Positions 52,260-60,973 are shown, counted from the first letter of the stretch. The stretch: 64,000 nucleotides of DNA from Pseudomonas marginalis (GCF_900105325.1 NZ_FNSU01000001.1:620001-684000), one strand, 5' to 3'. Numbers and translations are program-made. Notes: generated by a model from the letters alone, not told the origin.

Positions 52260-52723
52260 GCTGCGTTCGCCTTATCTACTTGGGCCTTGAGCGTGCCGAG
52301 CGTCAGCTTTCCGGGCTTACGTTGCGGCGCTGCTTTGGCATGGGGTTGGTTACTGGCTCGAATATCGCGGTTGATAGCTGCCAGGGCTGTGCGTGCTGTG
52401 TTGCCGAACGCCACGAAACGCGGCAGTGGAGAGGTGCTGTCTAGCGGTTCCAGCACGGCACCTAGCTCAACTCCCTCAATACCGTAGCCAAGGCGCAGCA
52501 TGGCGCGCGCCCGGTAGTTGGGGCCGAGATCGATGACGAGCTGGTCGAGAGCTGCAGCTAGTTGTAGGTGCTCCATTTGCAGCGGTGCGCCGGTGATGGT
52601 GAGGGAAGCGCCGGCGGCTGTGGCGGCCATTGTGAGGTTGGCCAGAATTTTTTCTGGCGTACGACGTTCTTCGGGCAGGTTCAGCAGCTCGATCAGTAGG
52701 GTGTCAATCAGCTTGCGGTCCAT
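52256..52723 (-). CDS. unknown prophage protein
   Basis: 155 residues from the ATG at 52723 (GAGG upstream). Residues 1-110 look like a small alpha/beta domain; the C-terminus is basic (APQRKPGKLTLGTLKAQVDK). It overlaps the PrtN-like gene by 4 bp and the next small gene by 20 bp. No family is recognised. Confidence 0.6.
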   Translation of the reverse strand: MDRKLIDTLLIELLNLPEERRTPEKILANLTMAATAAGASLTITGAPLQMEHLQLAAALDQLVIDLGPNYRARAMLRLGYGIEGVELGAVLEPLDSTSPLPRFVAFGNTARTALAAINRDIRASNQPHAKAAPQRKPGKLTLGTLKAQVDKANAA

Positions 52724-52886
52724 GTGGGTTCCCTCGGGGGTGGTTCCAGGCGATCTCAACGTGCGTGCGTACCAGATCGCGTAGGTGCTCCGGTACTTCT
52801 GCCAGCGCGGCAATGCGTTCCTCTCGGGTCCGCATCGCCGTGATCTGGCGGGCGTACTGGCGCGGCCATGCTTCAGGCTGTCTCAT
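52704..52886 (-). CDS. unknown small prophage protein
   Basis: 60 residues, charged and helical (MRTREERIAALAEVPEHLRDLVRTHVEIAW). It shares one base with the upstream stop and overlaps the downstream gene by 20 bp, as expected in a packed early operon. It may be a small DNA- or protein-binding factor. Confidence 0.55.
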   Translation of the reverse strand: MRQPEAWPRQYARQITAMRTREERIAALAEVPEHLRDLVRTHVEIAWNHPRGNPHGPQAD

Positions 52887-53176
52887 TACGCGACTTCTCG
52901 CGGGTCAGGCACGGCGGGTGGGGCTGGGCGCTCAATGCCGATCTGCCTGGCCAGCCAGGAAATACCAATGTCGGTCACGCGCGTGGTGCGCTTGTATTGC
53001 ATGCCATGCTTCTCGTGAAACCAGCGACTCTCACGGGTGACCAAAAAGTCTTTGGTCAAGGCAGGGTTGGTTGGCAGGTTGTGTTGATCCAGCAAGCCTT
53101 TGTCGCGCATGCGTTTCATCAGTTCGCGGTGACCCAAACCTAGGCGTTCCGCTACGCGTTTGAGGGATAGGCTCAT
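52886..53176 (-). CDS. KilAC-like phage DNA-binding protein
   Basis: 96 residues. An N-terminal HTH (LKRVAERLGLGHRELMKRMRDKGLL) and the C-terminal pattern GMQYKRTTRVTDIGISWLARQ fit the antirepressor KilAC domain without the usual N-terminal BRO part. It probably regulates early transcription or replication. Confidence 0.7.
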   Translation of the reverse strand: MSLSLKRVAERLGLGHRELMKRMRDKGLLDQHNLPTNPALTKDFLVTRESRWFHEKHGMQYKRTTRVTDIGISWLARQIGIERPAPPAVPDPREVA

Positions 53177-53185
53177 GACGACACC

Positions 53186-53743
53186 TCACGCGGCGGCTGC
53201 GAGGCTATTGCGGTAGCCCTGCAGGAATTGGTTGAGGTTTTCAGCCAAGATTGCGTAGGCGCGCTGGTTGTCGGCGGGCAGGGTGAGCACGCATCCGGCG
53301 GCGTCGAGTTCAAGCTTGGCGATGTAGCCGCCACGTGGGTTGCGCTGGATCTGTACAGAGGGATCCAGTTCGTCAGCGATCAGATGGTAAATGCCGCGCC
53401 CACGTCGAATTGCCAGACGTAGGATGGCCTCTATATCACCGACAGCCTCATGCTCATCTACATCGGGCACGCCGGTAGGGCTGAGGCCGTTCGCGATACC
53501 TTCAATGAAGCTAGCGACACGCGTGGCGTTGTTTTTGCGGTGCTTATCGAGGGTGACGGAATTGAGCGTCCCGCAGATCTGCACCAATACTGTGATGCCG
53601 GCGGTGCACTGATAGATCTCGACCTTAGCCGTTACGGTTTGGCCGCCATCACGCGAGTGAAGGGTGTGATTGAAGGTGCCGCTAAGGGTTACCTGGGCCT
53701 GCAGGCGAATATACGCACCGGCATTGAGAGACAGTCTGCTCAT
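53186..53743 (-). CDS. unknown prophage protein
   Basis: 185 residues. Beta-rich N-terminus, acidic middle (DVDEHEAVGDIEAIL) and a C-terminal helix (AYAILAENLNQFLQGYRNSL). Its ATG overlaps the stop of the tiny gene upstream. No family is assigned; such genes often head the delayed-early leftward operon. Confidence 0.6.
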   Translation of the reverse strand: MSRLSLNAGAYIRLQAQVTLSGTFNHTLHSRDGGQTVTAKVEIYQCTAGITVLVQICGTLNSVTLDKHRKNNATRVASFIEGIANGLSPTGVPDVDEHEAVGDIEAILRLAIRRGRGIYHLIADELDPSVQIQRNPRGGYIAKLELDAAGCVLTLPADNQRAYAILAENLNQFLQGYRNSLAAAA

Positions 53744-53910
53744 GCTGCGCGCCCTCCATCATCTGGATTGAAGGGCGCTGGCATGTGGCTGGTGGCAGCT
53801 TTGCGTTTGGTGGGTGCGAAGGTGCAACCGTGGATTACGGCTAGGCGGCGCACCTCGAAAATACGGCTGGGTGGGCACGTTGGGAGTACGTGCAAGGTTG
53901 CGGTTTGCAT
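53740..53910 (-). CDS. 56-residue first gene of the leftward early operon
   Basis: The ATG at 53910 has GAGG 8 nt upstream; the stop overlaps the next ATG (ATGA). It encodes a basic, Pro/Thr-rich peptide (FEVRRLAVIHGCTFAPTKRK). The overlapping frame at 53759-53947 is out of phase and lacks this coupling. It lies just past the left operator region. Confidence 0.55.
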   Translation of the reverse strand: MQTATLHVLPTCPPSRIFEVRRLAVIHGCTFAPTKRKAATSHMPAPFNPDDGGRAA

Positions 53911-53957
53911 GGGGATTGCCTCGCTCTGTGGTGGGAGAGTGAGGCAATTAAAGTTCT

Positions 53958-53999
53958 CTTAACTTTTTAAGTCAAGGATGCTTAAGTTATTTTGTTAAG
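53958..53999. promoter_or_regulatory. left operator region with repeated TTAAG half-sites
   Basis: CTTAAC...TTTAAG (53958-53971) and CTTAAG...TTAAG (53981-53999) repeat the same TTAAG/CTTAA element found at 54666-54734 on the other side of the repressor gene. Together they look like OL and OR of the S24 repressor, with the leftward early promoter in this AT-rich gap. Confidence 0.55.
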
Positions 54000-54009
54000 A
54001 GATCTACAG

Positions 54010-54666
54010 CTAGAGGGCTCCAGCGTGCCATACGGCCCGTCCGATGATGAGTAGATGACCAATGCTTGTATCGGTCGCGCTCTCATCCGGATAGGCGCGT
54101 TTGTCCTCGTTGTCGCTTCGAATTATCCAACCGTTGGTGAGCGTGTGGACTAAGCGCTTGATGCTGATGTCTCCGTCTGGGCGCTGAATTGCATAGATTC
54201 TGCCGTTCAATGGCTCCCGCTGGCCTTCGTCAATCAGCAGCACATCATCATCAGCAATGGTCGGGAACATGCTCATTCCTGTGCTGTAGATGACCTTGAG
54301 GTTCTTTTCCTTCAAGCCCATTCGGGTAAGCCAGTCTCTCCTAAACATTAGGCCGCCGAGGTCTTCTATGTGGTGGTTTGTGTGACCCGGGCCTGCACCC
54401 GCCTTGGCGGTGAATTGGGGAATCAGCACATGGCCCTCCTCGAGGGCGCCGGCGTCATATTTGTCCCCTATGCCTTCGGCAAGCCACTGTGCTGAGAACC
54501 CGGTAGCGCGTGCGAATAGGAAAAGATTTTCAGCCTTGAGGCTCCCGTCTCCCTGGGCTAACTGGCTAATTCTGGCAGCACTCAGGTTGGACTCTATGGC
54601 CAAGACGCTGGCTTTCTTTCCGCACTTGGAAATGGCGTATGCGATTCTTTCTGCTGGAGTATTCAT
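54010..54666 (-). CDS. CI-like prophage repressor (HTH + S24 peptidase)
   Basis: 218 residues. Lambda-type HTH near residues 18-40 (KASVLAIESNLSAARISQLAQG), self-cleavage site at Ala-Gly in FTAKAGAG (about 89-92), catalytic Ser132 (STGMSMFP) and Lys170 (ISIKRL). The protein keeps the prophage silent and cleaves itself when RecA is activated, like PrtR of pyocin clusters. It is divergent from the Cro-like gene. Confidence 0.92.
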   Translation of the reverse strand: MNTPAERIAYAISKCGKKASVLAIESNLSAARISQLAQGDGSLKAENLFLFARATGFSAQWLAEGIGDKYDAGALEEGHVLIPQFTAKAGAGPGHTNHHIEDLGGLMFRRDWLTRMGLKEKNLKVIYSTGMSMFPTIADDDVLLIDEGQREPLNGRIYAIQRPDGDISIKRLVHTLTNGWIIRSDNEDKRAYPDESATDTSIGHLLIIGRAVWHAGAL

Positions 54667-54734
54667 TAAGCTAGCTTAAGGCTTACTTTGTTTGGAGTCC
54701 TTCATTTGCTTGCCAAATAAGTTAAGTGTACTTA
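54666..54734. promoter_or_regulatory. right operator region between repressor and Cro-like gene
   Basis: A perfect 14-bp palindrome TTAAGCTAGCTTAA (54666-54679) overlaps the repressor start codon, and TAAG-TGTA-CTTA (54723-54734) lies before the rightward gene. The shared TTAAG half-site matches the left operators at 53958. Confidence 0.6.
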
Positions 54735-54764
54735 CTGTATTGGGTAGGCAAACAGGAGAGCACC

Positions 54765-54953
54765 ATGCTCACGACAGAAGTAATCGCCTTCTTCGGAGGG
54801 AAATCTAAAGTGGCTGCGGCTCTGAAAGTCTCCCCCGCTGCAGTATCGCAATGGGGCTCTGAGCCGCCGCAGTCACGCCAGTACCAGGTTCAAGTGCTTA
54901 CAGATGGAAAGCTCAGGGCGACAGATAAAGCGTCAAGCCAGCAGGCCGCTTGA
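54765..54953 (+). CDS. Cro-like DNA-binding protein
   Basis: 62 residues from the ATG at 54765 (CAGGAGAG upstream). HTH pattern VIAFFGGKSKVAAALKVSPAAVSQWG is Cro/YdaS-like. It is divergent from the S24 repressor, as expected of the lytic switch. The following 54954-55226 gap contains no convincing gene. Confidence 0.82.
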   Translation: MLTTEVIAFFGGKSKVAAALKVSPAAVSQWGSEPPQSRQYQVQVLTDGKLRATDKASSQQAA

Positions 54954-55226
54954 CGAAGTAAAAGGCAGAGCGGCGCGGAGCAAACCAATACAACGCGCCG
55001 TTCCACCGCCCCCCAAGGCACGGATGCCCTGGGTTGCCTGCTAACCCACCACGGTCTGCAAGCTGCAACGGAAGGGCACATGCGGAGCGTGTGCCTTGCC
55101 ATCGGGGTGCAGCCGGGTTTTCTACCACAGAGCAACCGGCTGCATGCGACCACCTGTGAGTGACCACAGCACAACTGTACCAAACAGGCATGCAGCGGTC
55201 ACTGGCAGAGTTTTTGGAGTTTTGCC

Positions 55227-55736
55227 ATGAACCGTAAACAGTTCAATTCCATTGAGCGCGCACGGCGTTCGCTGTTGACTCTACCGCAAGCTTTGCTTCA
55301 CGCCGCACGTGATTATCCGGGCGGAGCCACTGCCATTGCCGCTATCGACGGCGGCAACGCCACCACCCTCAATCATAAGCTGAGCCTGACCAACACCAGT
55401 CACACGCCTAACATTGGCGATCTTGAATTGGTGCTGGATGCCACGCGCGATCCGCGCATCGTAGACGCGTTGCTGCATCCCATCGGTTGGGTGGGAATCG
55501 ACGTTTCCGAGTTGAGCGACACCGACACGGCGCAGTCGCTAATGGCAGGCATTGGCGAGTTGCTTTCTCGTGAGGGGGAGTTAGCCACGCATGTATCGAC
55601 CTCATTGTCCGATGACAAATTGGACGATGACGAACTAGCTGAGTTTGAACTGCTGGCCGAGCGGATGGTGCAGGCGGTGTTTAAGTTGCGCGCAGTGCTC
55701 CGCAAGATGCATGCGGAGGATCTGACCTATGTCTGA
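55227..55736 (+). CDS. CII-family phage regulator (CP76 type)
   Basis: 169 residues. The N-terminal pattern LPQALLHAARDYPGGATAIAAIDGGNATTLNHKLSL with the later LELVLDATRDPRIVDAL fits the phage regulatory CII (CP76) family. It probably takes part in the lysogeny decision. It overlaps the zinc-finger gene by 8 bp. Confidence 0.75.
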   Translation: MNRKQFNSIERARRSLLTLPQALLHAARDYPGGATAIAAIDGGNATTLNHKLSLTNTSHTPNIGDLELVLDATRDPRIVDALLHPIGWVGIDVSELSDTDTAQSLMAGIGELLSREGELATHVSTSLSDDKLDDDELAEFELLAERMVQAVFKLRAVLRKMHAEDLTYV

Positions 55737-55947
55737 CAACGCAGATGTTGCTGATAACGTCATTGCTCTTAATCTTGCTGTGGCGATGGCCGCGCGTCCT
55801 AGTGCCAATCCAAGCCAATGTACGCTCGAGTGCGTGGACTGCGGGGATGTCATCCTAGAGGCTCGGCGATTGGCAATGCTTGATCGCGGCTGTACGCGCT
55901 GCACTGACTGCCAGGAGCTGGCAGACCGGCGTGGGGTGCGAGCATGA
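55729..55947 (+). CDS. small C4 zinc-finger protein (TraR/DksA-like)
   Basis: 72 residues with a four-cysteine site: CVDC (35-38) and CTRC...C near 55-61, with the DksA-like phrase DCGDVILEARRLAML. Phage TraR-like proteins bind RNA polymerase. The stop overlaps the primase start. Confidence 0.75.
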   Translation: MSDNADVADNVIALNLAVAMAARPSANPSQCTLECVDCGDVILEARRLAMLDRGCTRCTDCQELADRRGVRA

Positions 55948-58166
55948 CCAATCACGAACTACTCGATGATGTGTTGGCCCAGTTGCAGCACTACGGGCTT
56001 AAACCAGAAACCCCACTGGTGATTGGTAAGCGAACGCGTTGCGAGTGCGACGGTGATAAGGCCCCGGAGAAAACGGGTTGGTATGTGATCTATGAGCATC
56101 TGACTGGTGACGGCAAAACACTGTATTGCGGCGCTTTTGGCGACTGGCGTCAGGGTGAAAAAGGCAGTTGGCAGAAGATCAAGCCAAAGGGCGGGCGGCT
56201 GAGCGCTGAAGATCGAGCGGTGATGCGCGCCAGGGCCGAGGAAGGCCAGCGCAAGGCCGCCCTGGCTGAGGACCGAAAGCACCGCACTGCCGCCCGGCGC
56301 GCTGCTGGTATGTGGAAGCACCTATCTGAAAAGGGCGGTTCGCGTTACTTGGATGCCAAGCGGGTAGTCGGCATCGGTCTGCGTTACAAGGCAAAGAGCG
56401 GTACGGCTTTCGTGCCGATGCGCAATGTGAAGGGCGATATTGTCGGGCTACAAGTGCTGTACCCGGAAAAGCAGGCTGCTACGGGCAGGAACAAAACCTA
56501 CTGGCCGTACGGTTTGGCTAAAGAAGGCGCGTTTCATCTGATCGGCCCCGAGCCAGAGCCGGGCGACGTGATTTTGATCGCAGAGGGATACGCGACAGGC
56601 GCCAGCCTGCACATGGCGACCTCACTGACGGTGTGCATTTGCTTTGATGCCGGCAACTTGCTGCCGGTGGCACAAGCCATGCGCACAAAGTATCCCGGCC
56701 GGCAGTTGGTGTTTTGCGCTGATGATGATTGGAAGACTGTAGTGAATGGGCACCCGTATAACGCGGGGGTAATCAAGGCTGGCAATGCGTCGGTTGTGGT
56801 CGGTGGGCAGGTGGTTATGCCGGTATTCGACAACGACCGGGAAGACGGCTGGACGGATTTTAACGATTTGCACTGTGCTGAGGGCATGGACACGGTGCGC
56901 CGCCAGGTGTTGGCGGTGGTTCGACCCTCTACCGATGAGGGGTGGCGTGAGAAGCTGCAGTATTCTGAAAAAGGAGGATTGATCGTACACCCATTCAACG
57001 TGGCATTGATTCTGGGTAACGATAAACGCTGGGCCGGCGTAATCGCCTGGGATTCGTTCAGTTCGAAGACGCGCAAGCTGCGTACACCTCCGTATGGCGG
57101 TGGTAAGGGGGACTGGACCGATCTTGACGACATCAGGGTGGCGCTGTGGCTTGCTGATGTTTACGGGCTACGGGTGAAAACTGCCCACGTTGTTGAGGCT
57201 GTCAGTGCGGTGGCGAATGACAACTCATACCACCCGGTGCGAGAGTATCTAGACAGCCTTGAGTGGGATGGCGTGCGACGCCTTGAGCGTTGGTTGCAGG
57301 ATCGGTTGGGTGTTATGGATAGTTCGTACACCCGCAAGGTGGGCAAGCGCTGGATGATTTCTGCGGTGGCCCGCGTTTGTCGACCTGGCTGCAAGGCTGA
57401 CTCAATGTTGATTTTGGAAGGCTTGCAGGGCGAGGGGAAATCCACGGCTGCGCGGGTATTAGGCGGCGAGTGGTTCATGGATACATCGTTTGACCTGAGC
57501 AGCAAAGACGCCTATCAGGCGATCCGAGGCAAGTGGATTGTTGAGATGGCCGAGCTGGACTCACTGAACAAGGCAGAGTCGACCAAGGCCAAGCAGTTCG
57601 TCTCATCGCCCATCGACACCTACCGCGAGAGCTATGGCCGGCGAATGCTGGATGTGCCCCGGCAGAGCGTTTTTATCGGCACGACCAACCAGGATGAGTA
57701 CCTGAAGGACGACACGGGCAACCGCCGTTACTGGCCGGTGATGTGTACAAAAGTTGATCTTGAGGGCCTGAGAGCCGACCGTGATCAACTCTGGGCCGAA
57801 GCGTTAGCCTGTTTTCGCGCAGGTGACATATGGTGGGTGGAGCGCGATGAGGCTGATGTGTTTGCGGCTGAGCAGGATCAGCGTTATCAGGCTGATATGT
57901 GGGAAGACCTGGTGGTCGGCTACCTGGCCGACAAGCATATTGGCGATACGGTGACAGGCGCGCACTTGCTTGAGCATGCGCTTAACATCGACCCAAGCCA
58001 CTGGGGTAGACCCGAACAAATGCGCATCGGCAAGATTATGCATCGGATGAATTGGCCCCGCCGGCGCAAGGGTAACTGTGTGCGTGGTGTGCGCAGCTAT
58101 GAGTATGTGAAACCGCCGGAGTGGAAGCGAGGGTCGGCGGTGCCCAGGCAGGAGACCGCATTTTGA
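55944..58166 (+). CDS. TOPRIM primase/VapE-type helicase fusion
   Basis: 740 residues. An N-terminal region precedes a TOPRIM domain (DVILIAEGYATGASL, VFCADDD); the C-terminal half is a VapE-type P-loop ATPase (LEGLQGEGKST Walker A, WIVEMAELD Walker B, FIGTTNQDEYL sensor, GNRRYWPV Arg finger). A single protein would thus prime and unwind phage DNA. It is the main replication gene and overlaps the Q-like gene by 4 bp. Confidence 0.88.
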   Translation: MTNHELLDDVLAQLQHYGLKPETPLVIGKRTRCECDGDKAPEKTGWYVIYEHLTGDGKTLYCGAFGDWRQGEKGSWQKIKPKGGRLSAEDRAVMRARAEEGQRKAALAEDRKHRTAARRAAGMWKHLSEKGGSRYLDAKRVVGIGLRYKAKSGTAFVPMRNVKGDIVGLQVLYPEKQAATGRNKTYWPYGLAKEGAFHLIGPEPEPGDVILIAEGYATGASLHMATSLTVCICFDAGNLLPVAQAMRTKYPGRQLVFCADDDWKTVVNGHPYNAGVIKAGNASVVVGGQVVMPVFDNDREDGWTDFNDLHCAEGMDTVRRQVLAVVRPSTDEGWREKLQYSEKGGLIVHPFNVALILGNDKRWAGVIAWDSFSSKTRKLRTPPYGGGKGDWTDLDDIRVALWLADVYGLRVKTAHVVEAVSAVANDNSYHPVREYLDSLEWDGVRRLERWLQDRLGVMDSSYTRKVGKRWMISAVARVCRPGCKADSMLILEGLQGEGKSTAARVLGGEWFMDTSFDLSSKDAYQAIRGKWIVEMAELDSLNKAESTKAKQFVSSPIDTYRESYGRRMLDVPRQSVFIGTTNQDEYLKDDTGNRRYWPVMCTKVDLEGLRADRDQLWAEALACFRAGDIWWVERDEADVFAAEQDQRYQADMWEDLVVGYLADKHIGDTVTGAHLLEHALNIDPSHWGRPEQMRIGKIMHRMNWPRRRKGNCVRGVRSYEYVKPPEWKRGSAVPRQETAF

Positions 58167-58522
58167 TCCCGGAAATGGATGAGATGTTGAAATTGTGGGC
58201 GCTCGACATGCACGGTGGCGGTGGCCCTGACGGGTCTGCCAGCAGTATGTTGGGTCAATTGATCGATTGCCGGGGGGAATTGATTCGAGGCACACGTGGC
58301 GGTTCGAAGATGCTGCTGCCATGGAGTGCAGACATTGAGGTGATCGTAAACAAGCGTCTGTCCTGGCATCTGGCCCAAGTGGTGCAAGAGCATTACCTGA
58401 ACCGTGAAAGCGTAGAACGCCAAAAATGGGCGCACTGTGGGTGTGGTCGAACGCAGTTCTATGCGCGCTTGCATTCGGCACATCTGGAGATCGCAGGCAT
58501 GCTGCTGGAGCGCGTAGCTTGA
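58163..58522 (+). CDS. Q-like late antiterminator
   Basis: 119 residues from the TTG at 58163, chosen because GGAG lies 8 nt upstream; an ATG at 58175 is the alternative. Pattern VNKRLSWHLAQVVQEHYLNRESVERQKWAHCGCGRTQFYARLHSAH resembles the sigma-region-4-like HTH of phage antitermination proteins. Position (end of the early right operon, before lysis and terminase genes) supports the call. Confidence 0.6.
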   Translation: MIPEMDEMLKLWALDMHGGGGPDGSASSMLGQLIDCRGELIRGTRGGSKMLLPWSADIEVIVNKRLSWHLAQVVQEHYLNRESVERQKWAHCGCGRTQFYARLHSAHLEIAGMLLERVA

Positions 58523-58832
58523 TGGCGCGGCGCGTCCCTGTACGACCGGCTAGTGTTTTGGCGGGTGGGTCATCTGCGCGCCGCGTGTTAATTGATGATG
58601 GCCCACCGTCCCACCTTTTTTGCATCTTTCCCGCATGTGACGCACACACCCACATACGCGCGCGCGTACGCGCAGCGTTTATTAATTCTCCCTTTACATG
58701 GAAAAAGTAATAAATAGTAGGACGGAGGGGCGCCGCTTTGATTCATCGGTGCTTCAGACGTCGCGCCTCTTTTGAAATCAGTGGGACAAGAGGGTCCATG
58801 CCTGCGGCGCTAGAGCCAGTAACGTTATATGT

Positions 58833-58873
58833 CCGTTGATTGCTGGTGTATTGCCGTTGATTGCCGTTGATTG
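58833..58873 (+). repeat. three copies of CCGTTGATTG in a non-coding region
   Basis: Copies at 58833, 58854 and 58864. They lie in the 58523-59048 gap, which also contains an alternating purine-pyrimidine tract (ACGCGCGCGCGTACGCGC, about 58656-58675) and a terminator at 58964. No gene is seen here; it is probably the late promoter and antitermination region. Confidence 0.7.
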
Positions 58874-58963
58874 CAGGGTGGCAGCGCTGAGCTCTTGCTG
58901 CCACCGGACTGGAGGGGTATAAATCAGTCATGTTCAAAGAGGTGCGCAACCAGCGACCTCACC

Positions 58964-58992
58964 AAAAACCCGGCCCTCGCGCCGGGTTTTTT
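58964..58992 (+). terminator. intrinsic terminator before the DUF2513-like gene
   Basis: AACCCGGC-CCTC-GCGCCGGGTT followed by TTTT; a candidate target for Q-type antitermination. Confidence 0.85.
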
Positions 58993-59048
58993 CATTTCTC
59001 CTCAGGCGTACGACTCCGTACAGATAAATTGTCCTTTGGAGCTAAGAG

Positions 59049-59348
59049 ATGGAACGAGATCAGAGGCTGTTGGTGAAAATCCTAGAGGTGTGCATTCAGG
59101 ACTCAGAGGAGTGGAGGATTGATGCATCAGCGAAGGACATTCGTGGTCGCTTCTCCCCTGAGCAGCTAGGCCAGTGGTCTGCCGTTATTGTGGATGGCCA
59201 CATTGAGCTGCTCGTCGACATGGGCTGTGTTAACGCTGATGGGGAAGCGCCGAATGTGCGTATTCAGCGTGTTACCAATGCTGGATACAACTATCTCGAC
59301 AGAAGCAAAAGGTTGAGTTTGCACAGCAATGAGCGTCCCATCCATTAG
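59049..59348 (+). CDS. DUF2513-like prophage protein
   Basis: 99 residues with GGAG upstream. The start MERDQRLLVKILEVC and the later IVDGHIELLVDMG...VTNAGYNYLD follow the DUF2513 pattern (small winged-helix-like phage proteins). Function unknown. Confidence 0.7.
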   Translation: MERDQRLLVKILEVCIQDSEEWRIDASAKDIRGRFSPEQLGQWSAVIVDGHIELLVDMGCVNADGEAPNVRIQRVTNAGYNYLDRSKRLSLHSNERPIH

Positions 59349-59430
59349 CATGACAATGCTTTGAGCCCTGCCTAGTGCAGAGCTTTTTGTTTGCACGTCA
59401 ACGCGATGATGAATTCTCATCAAGCTCTGA

Positions 59431-59530
59431 TATGATTGCGCCGCCATTCTTCAGTCCGCCCTCCATCCCTCTCATTTGGGGGCTGGACTGAGGAGTGGTC
59501 TTAACCCGACCATTGAGTCGGTTTTTTTTT
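59431..59530 (+). ncRNA. candidate prophage small RNA (two hairpins, intrinsic terminator)
   Basis: An extended -10 (TGATATGAT, TATGAT at 59431) would start transcription near 59443. The RNA would fold a long stem (TCAGTCC 59451-59457 with GGACTGA 59485-59491, continued by GCCCTC with GGGGGC) with a C/U-rich 14-nt loop, then a terminator stem (59503-59523) and nine T. No ORF lies here. Confidence 0.5.
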
Positions 59531-59589
59531 GCGCTCACATTGTCGAAGGCTGAAAAATAGGGCCTCTGACTACACTCAGGGAGAGCGTC

Positions 59590-59814
59590 ATGGTTTTGCG
59601 TGGCATGGCACAGATGCATGTCGACGACTTGGCTGAAAGATTCAAGACGTTGGTGGTTGGGCATTCTGGTGAAGCGGACATCCAATTTGCATGGGTTGTT
59701 TTTTATCAAGGGCGAATGTTTGGCGCGTATTCAACTGCTGAGCAAGCTCTCCAGAAAATCACGGATATTGAGCACTGCATTAGCGTTGACGAGGTACCCG
59801 TCCCTCAAACCTAA
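59590..59814 (+). CDS. unknown small prophage protein
   Basis: 74 residues with GGGAGAG upstream. Mixed alpha/beta sequence (DLAERFKTLVVGHSGEADIQFAWVVFYQGRMFGAY). No family is recognised. It lies just downstream of the candidate small RNA and before the holin. Confidence 0.55.
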   Translation: MVLRGMAQMHVDDLAERFKTLVVGHSGEADIQFAWVVFYQGRMFGAYSTAEQALQKITDIEHCISVDEVPVPQT

Positions 59815-59877
59815 TCGGACTAACTTCTCACTCAAGCCCTGCCCAGCGCAGGGCTTTTTCGTTTAAGGGGCAAGGCA

Positions 59878-60222
59878 ATGACGAACGAACAGCAAGCGCT
59901 GGCAGAAATGCCGATCTGGTTAGTGATCGTCCTGGCCCTGGTGGGCGGTGTGTCGGGCGAGATGTGGCGAGCGGACAAGGAAGGGACGCGTGGTTGGGCA
60001 TTGATCCGACGATTGGCCCTTCGGTCCGGCGCCTGCGTGGTGTGCGGGGTATCGGCGATCATGCTGCTGTATGCGGCAGGCATGTCGATCTGGACGTCCG
60101 GTGCGCTGGGATGCCTCACGGCGATGGCAGGGGCAGACGTAGCGATCGGGCTGTACGAGCGCTGGGCGGCCAAGCGCCTTGGTCTGCGTGAAGCGCAAGC
60201 CAACGGTGAAGCTGGACCATAA
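59878..60222 (+). CDS. phage holin
   Basis: 114 residues with three hydrophobic segments (IWLVIVLALVGGVSG, GACVVCGVSAIMLLYAAG, ALGCLTAMAGADVAIG) and a charged C-terminus, the class I holin plan seen in Pseudomonas prophages and pyocin clusters. It forms the lesion that lets the endolysin out; no endolysin is seen before the terminase genes, so it must lie beyond the window. Confidence 0.78.
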   Translation: MTNEQQALAEMPIWLVIVLALVGGVSGEMWRADKEGTRGWALIRRLALRSGACVVCGVSAIMLLYAAGMSIWTSGALGCLTAMAGADVAIGLYERWAAKRLGLREAQANGEAGP

Positions 60223-60241
60223 GCATCCAGGGGCAATGACC

Positions 60242-60973
60242 ATGATGCGACTTGAGTTGCGTGACAACATCGACAAGATCGTTAGGGAGATGCGTGGGCT
60301 CAGCAAGTCGAAGGTGCCGATAGCCGCTGCCAAAGCGCTAACCTTCACCGCCGAACGCGTCCAGGCAGCTGAGAAGGCCGAGCTTGAGCGAGTGTTCGAT
60401 AGGCCCACACGGTGGACGCTCAATTCGGTTTTCAAGCGCAGTGCCACGACCAGCCGCCTGTTTGCCCGGGTGTGGGTCAAGGACGAAGCCAGCTCAGGCG
60501 TGCCCGCGTCCAAGTACTTGCCGGTGCACATTGACGGTGGCAACCGGCCACATAAGCGATTTGAGAAAGCGCTGATCCACTACGGCTTGATGCCAGCTGA
60601 CATGTACGCCGTCCCTGGTCGGCGCGCCAGGATGGATGGCAACGGCAATATCAGTCGCGGCCAGATCGTGCAGATCTTGTCCGCACTCGGAGCAGCTGAG
60701 CGGGTGTCGGGCTTCATGGCCAACCGCACTCAGCGCAGCCGGCGCCGTAACCGCAACGCACCGGACTATTTCGTAGGTCGACCTGGCAACGGCACCGGCC
60801 CTTTGGGTATCTGGCAGCGGATCGGCAACGGGGCACGGCCCATCCTGATCTTCGTCAAGCGCCCGACGTATCGGCGGCGCTTTGACTTCTACGGGGTAGC
60901 CAATCGCGTCGCCGAGGCCGAGTTCGAGCCGCTGTTCCGGCGCGCCCTGGCACGGGAGATGGAGCGAGGTTGA
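60242..60973 (+). CDS. phage structural/morphogenesis protein (minor tail-like)
   Basis: 243 residues from the ATG at 60242 with AGGGGC upstream; frames open to 60179 and 60236 are alternatives. Very basic, with AAAKALTFTAERVQAAEKAELERVF near the N-terminus and a C-terminus like tail-completion proteins. Its position before the terminase genes is unusual for lambda-type maps. The function is uncertain. Confidence 0.5.
   Translation: MMRLELRDNIDKIVREMRGLSKSKVPIAAAKALTFTAERVQAAEKAELERVFDRPTRWTLNSVFKRSATTSRLFARVWVKDEASSGVPASKYLPVHIDGGNRPHKRFEKALIHYGLMPADMYAVPGRRARMDGNGNISRGQIVQILSALGAAERVSGFMANRTQRSRRRNRNAPDYFVGRPGNGTGPLGIWQRIGNGARPILIFVKRPTYRRRFDFYGVANRVAEAEFEPLFRRALAREMERG

Noticed and set aside
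53759..53947. 62-codon leftward ORF near the left operator
   Set aside because: Out of phase with the 56-residue ORF that has a ribosome site and ATGA coupling to the next gene.
58880..58965. Possible tRNA before the terminator at 58964
   Set aside because: The ACC-like end is present by chance; no acceptor pairing, T-loop GGTTCRA or anticodon stem can be drawn on either strand.
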